From CAYNWK01 sp964400875 (GTDB lineage Bacteria > Chloroflexota > Anaerolineae > Anaerolineales > UBA4823): DNA of 5,973 nucleotides. Under the pieces are notes generated by a model, which saw only the letters and a list, made by a program, of their open reading frames with translations, was not told the origin of the DNA and searched no databases. The DNA lies in contig CAYNWK010000232.1 in the NCBI GenBank assembly GCA_964400875.1, positions 1 through 5,973 on the forward strand, written 5' to 3'. Shown here one piece after another: positions 1 through 5,866 of the stretch; the stretch's first letter is position 1; each line of letters begins with the position of its first letter. The position numbers were made by a program, and so were the translations under genes.

Positions 1-63
1 GCTATCGCCGCATTGGGAGGCTACGACACGGGGGAATGCGGAAACCTGGTTTGGGTTGAGTGA
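1..63 (+). CDS. C-terminal end of a gene entering from the left, possibly a PBP-like (molybdopterin-biosynthesis-linked) substrate-binding domain
   Basis: The first frame reads 20 codons and then TGA at 61-63, ending in LGGYDTGECGNLVWVE. The pattern of a small helix, then LGGYD, a short turn, G and a final hydrophobic strand (LVWV) resembles the extreme C-terminus of the periplasmic-binding-protein-like domain often fused to or found next to MoeA-type molybdopterin biosynthesis proteins. That comparison is from memory and rests on few residues. Another frame is also open here (to 119), but its translation has low-complexity, non-protein-like composition. The gene would converge on the HD gene, leaving about 96 bases between the two stops. 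That a coding end is present is moderately supported; the family assignment is tentative. Confidence 0.45.
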   Translation, partial: AIAALGGYDTGECGNLVWVE

Positions 64-159
64 TAATGGGGGGAATTCCGAGAGTTACGGTAATTGTAAG
101 AATCAAGGGAAGGGGTAAATAGAGACTAATTTGGCTCCACGAGTGTACAGCGCCGGCAG
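64..159. other. Short gap between two converging genes
   Basis: This stretch is clearly more A/G-rich than the genes around it and has no convincing open frame. I found no strong rho-independent terminator for either gene: the only self-complementary pieces are a short GCCGGC near 153 and a TTAC...GTAA pair near 85-99, neither followed by a T-tract. The 10-mer at 89-98 recurs inverted in the intergenic region beyond the HD gene. Confidence 0.5.
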
Positions 160-957
160 TTAACCGATCTCGAACTCTTTGATCAGCCGCTTCTCCACTG
201 GACTGTCGATCAAGGCTTTCACTTTGACGTAGCGTTCGATCCCCGAACCGAGCAATTTGCGTTTGAGCAGCTCATCGACCTGGAACAACCCGGCGGAGTT
301 GTTCATCAACACATTGATCTGGATGGGTTTATCCTCACCCTCCACGATCTCGACGCTGTCCACCGCTGCGGCGGAAAGCGAGTAGATATCCACGTTGCCT
401 GCCTCGTAGGGGATGCGCGTGCGCCCTTCGCTCATGTCCAGCGCGTCGGCCACGCGGACGATCCCGGCCTCGACGGTGTAGGGCGTCCCGCCGCTGCGAT
501 GCGAGATGATGGCGTGCAACGTTTCGGAGGTGACGATGGTCCTGTCCTCCACCGGCAGGAATGCCAGGATCTCGCGCAGGTGCTGGTTGGCTAAAAACAG
601 GCTGAACTCTTCGTGCCCCTCGCGGCTGATGGACATCCCCAGATCGTGAAGCAGGCTCGCCAGCAACACAACCAGCTCGGCAAATTTATCGGGCAAGCCG
701 TAGTTGGCGGTGATGGACATGGAAACGCCGTTCTTAAGCAGCAGCCGGGTCAATTTGAGGGCGATGTTGGCCACGATCTGGAAATGAACCGGACCGTGAT
801 CGCTCATCCCCAGCCGGTCGATGGCGTTCACGTTGATCACCCGCCACAGGGTTTTGATCTCCTCGTTGCGGTTAATATTCGCCAGGGCCTTTTGCAGCAG
901 TTCGTTGCCGCGTACAGGCACATGGATGTCGATTTGGTCATGATCGGTTAATGTCAC
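160..957 (-). CDS. HD-superfamily metal-dependent phosphohydrolase (265 aa)
   Basis: A soluble, probably cytoplasmic protein with an HD fold. The metal ligands are visible in order: H54 and H58 in SDHGPVH, the H104-D105 pair in LLHDLGM, H115 in EGHEE, H148 and H153 in HAIISH, and D171 in VADALD. This spacing fits an HD phosphohydrolase with a full ligand set, so it should be active on a phosphate ester or nucleotide; the substrate cannot be read from the sequence. The layout resembles a group of uncharacterised HD hydrolases shared by archaea and some bacteria (I recall COG3294). About 75 residues follow the last ligand, rich in beta-type segments, and may form a small accessory domain. It lacks RelA/SpoT, GGDEF or receiver domains. 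The start is GTG at 957-955, chosen because GGAGGAG lies 7 bases upstream. It is transcribed alone, divergently from the membrane protein gene. Confidence 0.88.
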   Translation of the reverse strand: MTLTDHDQIDIHVPVRGNELLQKALANINRNEEIKTLWRVINVNAIDRLGMSDHGPVHFQIVANIALKLTRLLLKNGVSMSITANYGLPDKFAELVVLLASLLHDLGMSISREGHEEFSLFLANQHLREILAFLPVEDRTIVTSETLHAIISHRSGGTPYTVEAGIVRVADALDMSEGRTRIPYEAGNVDIYSLSAAAVDSVEIVEGEDKPIQINVLMNNSAGLFQVDELLKRKLLGSGIERYVKVKALIDSPVEKRLIKEFEIG

Positions 958-964
958 GGGATAA

Positions 965-971
965 CTCCTCC
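965..971 (-). promoter_or_regulatory. Strong Shine-Dalgarno for the HD gene, fixing a GTG start
   Basis: On the minus strand this reads GGAGGAG, 7 bases before the GTG at 957-955. It is the reason for taking GTG rather than an internal ATG as the start. Confidence 0.8.
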
Positions 972-1018
972 ATACGAGCGCAGCCTGCTTAACCCGAAAG
1001 AACTATGGCCGCGATTCA

Positions 1019-1027
1019 ACTGTAGCA
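1019..1027 (-). promoter_or_regulatory. Possible extended -10 promoter for the HD gene
   Basis: The minus strand reads TGCTACAGT, which fits TGn followed by a 4-of-6 match to TATAAT. Transcription would begin near 1012 and give a leader of about 55 bases. No good -35 is seen at the usual distance, so this is a weak call. Confidence 0.28.
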
Positions 1028-1057
1028 GATTTTCCCATACTTTCTTGCCTCCTTGAG

Positions 1058-1063
1058 TACAAT
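1058..1063 (+). promoter_or_regulatory. Possible -10 element for the repeat membrane protein gene
   Basis: TACAAT (5 of 6 to consensus) lies 40 bases before the ATG at 1104, giving a start near 1070 and a leader of about 34 bases. No clear -35 hexamer lies 16-18 bases upstream. The DnaA-box 9-mer begins only 9 bases downstream, so it would sit on the start of the transcript. Confidence 0.33.
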
Positions 1064-1072
1064 TACCCCGAC

Positions 1073-1081
1073 TTATCCACA
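1073..1081 (+). promoter_or_regulatory. Single perfect DnaA-box 9-mer in a divergent intergenic region
   Basis: TTATCCACA matches the high-affinity DnaA box exactly. It lies between the HD gene and the membrane protein gene, just downstream of the TACAAT element. I found no second copy and no AT-rich unwinding region, and neither dnaA nor dnaN is adjacent, so this is not a replication origin. It could be a DnaA-responsive regulatory site or a chance match. Confidence 0.4.
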
Positions 1082-1103
1082 CAGAAAGTAGAAGGGCGAC
1101 CCT

Positions 1104-1673
1104 ATGGAAGATAAACCACCCTCTCAAAGCCCGGCTCAAGGCGGTTCCGGCTGCGGGAGTTACCTGCTCTGGGGGTCCTGGGTGCTGGCCAACGTGGTTG
1201 GGATGGGGGTTGGCTGGGCGCTCGGCTGGCGGCTGAGCTTCCTCCTGACCAGCCTCCCTGCCACCCTGGTCATCGGCGGCATCGCCGGCGGGACGCTGGG
1301 CCTCGTGCAGAGCCTGGTGCTGAACCCTGTCGCGCGCGCCCGGGGGTTGTGGACCCTGGCCAGCGCGTTGGGCTGGGCGCTGGGCTTTTTCATTGGCTCC
1401 GAGGTCGCCTATCTCTGGGGGTTAACGGAATTCGCGTTTGGCGCGGTAGTGGGAACAGCGGTCGGGCTGGTGTTGGGGTTGGCCCAGTGGCTGGCGCTGC
1501 GGGCCAAAGGCAGGGGAAACGCGTGGTGGGTCCTGGCCAGCTGGATCGGGTGGGGCATTAGCCTGATAGCCTACCAGCCCGGCGTAAACTTGTTGGGGCT
1601 GCTGTACGGCGGGGTCTCGGCCATGTCCACGGGCTTGGCAGTGGTCTGGCTGGCTTATGGAACGAATGAATAG
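1104..1673 (+). CDS. Small polytopic membrane protein made of three internal repeats (189 aa, function unknown)
   Basis: After a short polar, proline/serine-rich N-terminus (1-18) the protein is almost entirely hydrophobic and rich in G, W, L and A. Three units of about 58 residues can be aligned: one begins at W26 (WVLANVVGMGVGW), the next at W83 (LWTLASALGWALG) and the last at W142 (WVLASWIGW). Each is followed by a second glycine-rich helix (GGIAGGTLGLVQSLVL at 58-73, GAVVGTAVGLVLGLAQWLAL at 113-132, and 165-183). This suggests three helix pairs, six membrane segments, with short charged loops such as NPVARARG and RAKGRGN. There are no catalytic or binding motifs. I recall similar W/G-rich repeat proteins as hypothetical membrane proteins in Cyanobacteria and Chloroflexota. 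The ATG at 1104 is preceded by GAAGGG at 1091-1096 with 7 bases between. It stops 81 bases before the transporter gene, which has its own putative promoter. Confidence 0.8.
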   Translation: MEDKPPSQSPAQGGSGCGSYLLWGSWVLANVVGMGVGWALGWRLSFLLTSLPATLVIGGIAGGTLGLVQSLVLNPVARARGLWTLASALGWALGFFIGSEVAYLWGLTEFAFGAVVGTAVGLVLGLAQWLALRAKGRGNAWWVLASWIGWGISLIAYQPGVNLLGLLYGGVSAMSTGLAVVWLAYGTNE

Positions 1674-1683
1674 CCGGGTTGGT

Positions 1684-1689
1684 TATAAT
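1684..1689 (+). promoter_or_regulatory. Perfect -10 hexamer upstream of the SLC13/TrkA_C transporter
   Basis: TATAAT lies 11 bases after the stop of the preceding gene, within GGTTGGTTATAATACC. The predicted start is near 1696, with a leader of about 59 bases before the ATG at 1755. No recognisable -35 is present at 17 bases. The upstream GGTTG is shared with the promoter before the ThuA-like gene. Confidence 0.5.
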
Positions 1690-1754
1690 ACCGAGAGCAA
1701 CCGAAAACCTGTCAACCAGCGCCGTTCAATAAACAAGAATACTGCCAGAGGTTC

Positions 1755-4103
1755 ATGACCCCCCAAATTGCCACCGTTTTAGCCATCCTGCTGATCGCCA
1801 TCGTCCTGTTCATCTCCGAAATGATTCGCATGGACCTGGTCGCCCTATTAGTCTTGGGTGCGCTGGCGATCACCGGGCTGGTCACCCCGGCGGAAGCCTT
1901 ATCCGGTTTCAGCAGCCCGGCTGTGGTCACGGTATGGGCCGTTTTCATCATCAGCGGGGGCCTGGCGCAAACTGGAGTCGCCAGCGTGATCGGCCGGCAG
2001 ATCACCCGGATTGGGGGGACCAGCGAACTGCGTCTGGTGGCCGCCATAATGTTCATCGCCGGTGGGATGTCGGCCTTCATGAACAACGTGGCGGTAGCCG
2101 CGCTGCTCCTTCCCGTGGTGATGGATATCGCCCGCAAGACCAAGAACCACCCCTCCAAGCTGCTGATGCCGCTGGCCTTCGGCTCCATGCTCGGCGGGTT
2201 GACCACCCTGATCGGCACGCCGCCCAACATCCTGATCAGCGATATCCTTAATGAATATAACTTGCGCCCCTTTGGGCTTTTCGACTACACGCCGGTTGGG
2301 CTGACCGTACTGGTAGTAGGCGTCCTTTTCATGACCTTCCTCGGCCGCCGGCTGCTGCCGGCCCGGGATGTAGCGAAAGGACTCTCGGGAACGGACCTTG
2401 ACCTGGAAAAAGTTTACGAAATGCACGAGCGCCTGTTCGTCATCCGGGTTCCGGCGATCTCGACCCTGGTAGGCAACACGCTGGCCAGCAGCCGGATCGG
2501 CTCCACACTGGGGCTCAACGTGATCGCCATCACCCGCAGCGGCCAGACCCAACTTTCCCCCGAAGCGGGGACGATCTTACACCCTGGCGACGAGCTGCTG
2601 GTGGCCGGGAAAGAAGACCGCCTCGCCGAACTGCGCAAGCAGGGCGAACTGGTCGTCGAGAACACCCGCCTGGATATCGAACAGCTGGTCTCCAGGGAGG
2701 TCAGCATTTTCGCGCTGACCCTACCTGCCCAGTCTAAGATGATCGGCCAGACGCTGCGTTCGAGCGACTTTCGGCGCCGCTTCCGGGTGAACGTGCTGGC
2801 GATCCGCCGCGACGGCCGGATCATCCGAACGAAGCTTCAGGATATCCACTTGAAGGCGGGAGACGAACTGCTGCTGCAAGGTTCGCTCGAACAGCAAATG
2901 CGCTTCCGGGATCAAGCCGACTTCCAGGTCTCCGAGGAGGTGGAAGTCTCGGAAATCGCCCGCCTGAGCGAGCGCATGTTCGCGGTGCGCGTCCCGGAGG
3001 GTTCCAGCATGGCCGGCAAGTCGCTGGCTGAAAGCAACCTGGGCGACGCATCCGGGGTGTCCGTGCTCGGCATCGTACACGAGGGACAATCCAACCTGGT
3101 CCCGGAACCCACCGATCAGATCGAAGAGGGCGACGTGCTGCTCGTCGAGGGGCAGCTGGAGGAGATCCACTCCCAACACGCGCTGCGCAGCCTGGAAATC
3201 GACCGGGACAGCAAGCCGACCCTGGACGAACTCGAGACGGAATCCATCGGCCTGGCAGAAGCCGTGCTCTCCCCTCACAATAACCTGGAGAATAAAACCC
3301 TGAGCGAGATCCATTTCCGGGAGAAATACGGCCTGAACGTCCTGGCGATCTGGCGCGGCGGCCGCGCCTACCGCTCACAGCTGCAGGATTTTCCCCTGCG
3401 GTTCGGAGATGCACTCCTGCTCTACGGCCCGCGCTTGAAACTGCGCGTACTGGACAGCGACCCGGATTTCCTGGTGCTCATCCGGGAGGCTGCCGAAGCG
3501 CTATACCCGAAGAAAGCGCCCCTGGCGCTGCTGGTGCTGGCGTGCGTCCTGGTTCCGGTCTTGTTCGGCTGGCTGCCGATCGCCATCTCGGCCGTGATCG
3601 GCGCGGCGTTGATGATCCTGACCGGCTGCTTGAACATGGACGAAGCTTACCGGCAGATCGAGTGGCGGGCGGTCTTCCTGATCGCCGGCATGCTGCCGCT
3701 GGGCGTTGCGATGGAGCAGACCGGGGCGGCGCGCTACCTGGCCGATGGCGTGATCGGCCTGATCGGCGGTTGGGGGCCCCTGGCGGTCCTCGCCGGGATC
3801 TTCCTGTTGACCTCCCTGGCAACCCAGGCGATGCCTTCGTCGGCGGTCGCCGTACTGCTGGCCCCCATCGCGCTGAACGCCGCCAGCAACCTGAACATCT
3901 CTCCCTACGCGCTGTTGATGGGGGTGGCCATCGCCGCATCGGCCTGTTTCCTCAGTCCCGTCTCCCATCCGGCCAACGTGCTGATCCTGGGCCCGGGGGG
4001 CTACCGCTTCTCCGACTACCTCAAAGCCGGCCTGCCGCTTACCCTGGTGGTGCTGCTGGTGGTGCTGTTCGTGCTGCCAGTTTTCTGGCCGCTGACCCCA
4101 TAA
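1755..4103 (+). CDS. SLC13 (DASS)/ion-transporter superfamily permease with four TrkA_C domains (782 aa)
   Basis: An inner-membrane anion or carboxylate/sulfate-type permease. The N-terminal membrane half (about 1-200) contains the family signatures SAFMNNVAVAALLLP (106-120) and GGLTTLIGTPPNILIS (147-162). The C-terminal half (about 585-780) repeats the plan with LATQAMPSSAVAVLLAP (688-704) and SPVSHPANVLILGPGGY (734-750). Between them lies a cytoplasmic block of four TrkA_C (RCK_C) domains at about 225-290, 315-380, 406-470 and 497-562, each ending in a GD.LL(V/L).G motif. E. coli YfbS-type relatives have two such domains and about 600 residues, so this protein is longer because of the doubled block. 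RCK_C domains bind small ligands in other channels and transporters, so ligand gating is a fair inference; the transported ion is not readable. The start at 1755 begins the first helix directly. Its Shine-Dalgarno is poor (AGAGG only 3 bases away). It appears to be transcribed alone. Confidence 0.9.
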   Translation: MTPQIATVLAILLIAIVLFISEMIRMDLVALLVLGALAITGLVTPAEALSGFSSPAVVTVWAVFIISGGLAQTGVASVIGRQITRIGGTSELRLVAAIMFIAGGMSAFMNNVAVAALLLPVVMDIARKTKNHPSKLLMPLAFGSMLGGLTTLIGTPPNILISDILNEYNLRPFGLFDYTPVGLTVLVVGVLFMTFLGRRLLPARDVAKGLSGTDLDLEKVYEMHERLFVIRVPAISTLVGNTLASSRIGSTLGLNVIAITRSGQTQLSPEAGTILHPGDELLVAGKEDRLAELRKQGELVVENTRLDIEQLVSREVSIFALTLPAQSKMIGQTLRSSDFRRRFRVNVLAIRRDGRIIRTKLQDIHLKAGDELLLQGSLEQQMRFRDQADFQVSEEVEVSEIARLSERMFAVRVPEGSSMAGKSLAESNLGDASGVSVLGIVHEGQSNLVPEPTDQIEEGDVLLVEGQLEEIHSQHALRSLEIDRDSKPTLDELETESIGLAEAVLSPHNNLENKTLSEIHFREKYGLNVLAIWRGGRAYRSQLQDFPLRFGDALLLYGPRLKLRVLDSDPDFLVLIREAAEALYPKKAPLALLVLACVLVPVLFGWLPIAISAVIGAALMILTGCLNMDEAYRQIEWRAVFLIAGMLPLGVAMEQTGAARYLADGVIGLIGGWGPLAVLAGIFLLTSLATQAMPSSAVAVLLAPIALNAASNLNISPYALLMGVAIAASACFLSPVSHPANVLILGPGGYRFSDYLKAGLPLTLVVLLVVLFVLPVFWPLTP

Positions 4104-4105
4104 AA

Positions 4106-4129
4106 GCCGGTAACAGATTGAAGACCGGC
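4106..4129 (+). terminator. GC-rich hairpin after the transporter gene, no T-tract
   Basis: GCCGGT (4106-4111) pairs perfectly with ACCGGC (4124-4129) around a 12-base loop, starting 3 bases after the TAA. No run of T follows, so it is not a standard intrinsic terminator. It may protect the mRNA 3' end, act as a weak terminator, or be chance. It sits just upstream of the promoter for the next gene. Confidence 0.3.
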
Positions 4130-4140
4130 GGTTAAAAGGT

Positions 4141-4149
4141 TGTTATAAT
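4141..4149 (+). promoter_or_regulatory. Extended -10 promoter (TGTTATAAT) for the sugar cluster
   Basis: TGTTATAAT is a perfect TGn plus TATAAT element. The closest -35-like hexamer, TTGAAG at 4118-4123, is 20 bases upstream, longer than ideal, which an extended -10 can tolerate. The predicted start near 4156 is only about 8 bases before the ATG at 4164, and no Shine-Dalgarno fits there, so the first gene would be read from an almost leaderless mRNA. Confidence 0.6.
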
Positions 4150-4163
4150 GTGCACAATCCGAC

Positions 4164-4784
4164 ATGGCCCAACCTATCGTGCTCGTTTCGCAAGGCTGGA
4201 TCCACCCTGACCTCTTCGCCAGGAGGGCGCTGCGCCAGACGCTGCAAGACGCCGGCGTAGCCTCGCTCGAACTACCCAGCTTAGAACGGCTGCCCGAGGT
4301 ATCCCTAAATGAATACCGGGCAGTCGTGCTTTATTTCCATCACAAGTCGATCTCGCCCTCCGCCCTGAAATCCCTGGATGAGTACGTGCGCCGGGGCGGA
4401 GGGCTGCTGGCGATCCATTCCGCGGCGGCCTCTTTCAAGGAGGAGGAGGACTACACCGCCCTGCTGGGTGGTCGCTTCGTCTCCCACGGAAAAGTGGGAG
4501 ATTTCCGCGTGGAGCCCGTTGGAGGTTATGAGGAAATCTTTGGGGAATTCGAGCCTTTCACCGCGCACGACGAACGCTACCTGCACGAAACAGACCCGTC
4601 GATCCGGGTTCATTTCGTCTCGCGGGCCGGAGGAAGGACCGAACCTTTCGCCTGGACGCGCCGCCACGACGATGGGCGGGTGTGCTACTGTGCGGCGGGG
4701 CACACCGCCGCCAGCATGCGTCACCCGGCGATCCGGCGCCTCTTGCTCGCCGGGCTGGAATGGTGCGCCGGGGGCGCAGCTTAA
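4164..4784 (+). CDS. ThuA-like domain protein (206 aa), probable partner of the following dehydrogenase
   Basis: The protein has the class I glutamine-amidotransferase-like fold of the ThuA family and no signal peptide. Visible family marks are the initial strand PIVLVSQGW (4-12), YVRRGGGLLAIHSAAASF (74-91) at the position of the amidotransferase elbow but with no nucleophilic cysteine (H85-S86 instead), GGRFVSHG (102-109), DERY (136-139), EPFAW (160-164) and the closing GRVCYCAAGH (171-180) followed by HPAIRRLLLAGLEWCAGG. Length is normal for a single-domain member. In Rhizobium, ThuA works with the Gfo/Idh/MocA dehydrogenase ThuB in oxidation of trehalose and related disaccharides to 3-keto forms; the same pairing is seen here, with stop and start sharing a base. 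The actual substrate is unknown, since the family also occurs in other sugar and glycoside pathways. The start ATG has no Shine-Dalgarno, but the next in-frame ATG is far downstream and would delete most of the fold. Confidence 0.85.
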   Translation: MAQPIVLVSQGWIHPDLFARRALRQTLQDAGVASLELPSLERLPEVSLNEYRAVVLYFHHKSISPSALKSLDEYVRRGGGLLAIHSAAASFKEEEDYTALLGGRFVSHGKVGDFRVEPVGGYEEIFGEFEPFTAHDERYLHETDPSIRVHFVSRAGGRTEPFAWTRRHDDGRVCYCAAGHTAASMRHPAIRRLLLAGLEWCAGGAA

Positions 4785-5815
4785 TGGCGCTCCGTCTGGG
4801 CATCGTCGGCTGCGGTGACATCTCCGGATACACCGCCTGGTTCGCCCGCCTGAACCGGGGCATCCGCATGACCGCCTGCTGCGACCTGGACGCCGAGATC
4901 GCCGGTAATTTCGCCAGGAAGTTCGCCATCCCGGCCTCCTACTCAGACTACATGGCGATGCTGGCGAACGCGCCCCTGGACGCCGTCTACCTGGCAGTGC
5001 CGCACGACCTGCACCGCCCGATGACGGAGCAAGCCGTGGATGCCGGCCTTGCAGTGTTCCTGGAAAAGCCGCTGGCTGCCAGCCTGGAGGATGGCGAGGC
5101 GCTAACGGACTTCATCGCACGGGTTGGCGGGAAAGTAGCGGTCAACTACCAATACCGCTACGACGCGGCCTGCTACGGCATGGCGCAGGCCGCCCGGTCC
5201 GGAGCGCTGGGCCGCCTGCTGTACGCCCGCATCAACGTGCCCTGGAGCCGCCAGGCGGATTACTTCCGGCGCAGCGGAGCTTGGCACAGCTCCTTGGCTC
5301 GCTCCGGCGGGGGAACGCTGCTCACCCAGGGCAGTCATTTCCTGGATGCAGCCCTGTGGGCCGGAGGCGACCCGCCTGTCAGCGCGCTCGGCTACCGTGC
5401 CCAGCGCCGCTTCCGGAAGGTGGAAGTGGAGGACCTGGCCTTCGGAGTCGTCGAACTGGCCAACGGCGCGGCGATCGAGATCGCCAGCTCGATGGCTGCA
5501 GCGACCGAGCAGGCTGCCACCATCGAGCTGTACGGTGAGCGCGCCACCGCTCACTATCGGGATGGCCTGATCCCGCGATTATCCTTCAGCGGCGCCAGAG
5601 TGCGCGCGTCGCGCCCGCCCGTGCGCGGGCTACATGCCTTGCAGCGCAGCCTGGAGGCTTTCCGCCAGTTTGCCGTCGCAGGCAGGCCAACGCTGTGCAC
5701 CGTCCCCGAAGCCCTGCGAACTTTGCGCGTCGTGGACGCCATTTACCGTGCCGCAGCCGGCGGGCAGCGCGTCCCGATCGCCAGCCGGGATCGGCAGGTT
5801 CCCGCCAACCAATAA
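4784..5815 (+). CDS. Gfo/Idh/MocA-family NAD(P)-dependent oxidoreductase (343 aa), ThuB-like
   Basis: The N-terminal Rossmann domain starts with RLGIVGCGDIS (4-14), has an acidic strand end D34 (CCDLD) suited to NAD ribose, AVPHDLH (71-77), and the family EKP motif at 94-96, where K95 is the expected catalytic or substrate-binding lysine. NYQYRY (121-126) and GGGTLLTQGSHFLDAALWAGG (175-195) belong to the C-terminal alpha/beta domain; H185 and D188 match the conserved His/Asp of the family, while T181 stands where many members have Asp or Asn. Length is typical. The open frame extends upstream to 4682, but the ATG at 4784 is the right start because it begins directly at the first Rossmann strand and overlaps the preceding TAA by one base (TAATG), implying translational coupling. 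It probably oxidises a sugar or glycoside hydroxyl together with the ThuA-like protein; the exact substrate is not determined. Confidence 0.9.
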   Translation: MALRLGIVGCGDISGYTAWFARLNRGIRMTACCDLDAEIAGNFARKFAIPASYSDYMAMLANAPLDAVYLAVPHDLHRPMTEQAVDAGLAVFLEKPLAASLEDGEALTDFIARVGGKVAVNYQYRYDAACYGMAQAARSGALGRLLYARINVPWSRQADYFRRSGAWHSSLARSGGGTLLTQGSHFLDAALWAGGDPPVSALGYRAQRRFRKVEVEDLAFGVVELANGAAIEIASSMAAATEQAATIELYGERATAHYRDGLIPRLSFSGARVRASRPPVRGLHALQRSLEAFRQFAVAGRPTLCTVPEALRTLRVVDAIYRAAAGGQRVPIASRDRQVPANQ

Positions 5816-5852
5816 GTCGCAGCGGGCATTCTATGCAGCCATCATAAACCCC

Positions 5853-5859
5853 AGGAGGG
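5853..5859 (+). promoter_or_regulatory. Strong Shine-Dalgarno for the symporter gene
   Basis: AGGAGGG lies 7 bases before the ATG at 5867-5869. It decides for this start over the internal ATG at 5918, which has no comparable site. It contrasts with the two preceding genes of the cluster, which lack a Shine-Dalgarno. Confidence 0.75.
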
Positions 5860-5866
5860 CCTTACC

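Noticed and set aside
958..1103. Replication origin, suggested by the DnaA box
   Set aside because: There is only one box, no AT-rich unwinding element, and no dnaA, dnaN, gidA or rpmH genes nearby.
954..1139. Minus-strand 61-codon open frame across the divergent intergenic region
   Set aside because: It overlaps the start of the HD gene and the start of the membrane protein gene and has no family resemblance. The strong GGAGGAG inside it is better explained as the ribosome site of the HD gene.
1674..1754. Hairpin between GGTTG and CAACC as a terminator or riboswitch
   Set aside because: The stem is only 5 bp with a 16-base loop containing the -10 element, and there is no T-tract. It is more likely a by-product of the promoter sequence.
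2721..3414. Two long overlapping open frames on the minus strand within the transporter gene
   Set aside because: They lie fully inside a gene with clear family motifs. Their translations are rich in R, P, G and A with no recognisable domain, as expected for antisense frames in GC-rich DNA.
3478..3968. Two further minus-strand open frames opposite the C-terminal half of the transporter
   Set aside because: They are composition artefacts of the same kind: arginine/proline- or glutamine/arginine-rich and without domain motifs.
3542..4135. Plus-strand 197-codon open frame in another frame of the transporter gene
   Set aside because: The translation is arginine/aspartate/glycine-rich and lacks membrane segments. 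The transporter frame has conserved DASS motifs over the same bases.
4682..4783. Upstream extension of the dehydrogenase to an earlier ATG at 4682
   Set aside because: The added 34 residues are arginine-rich and overlap the conserved end of the ThuA-like protein. The Rossmann strand begins right after the ATG at 4784.
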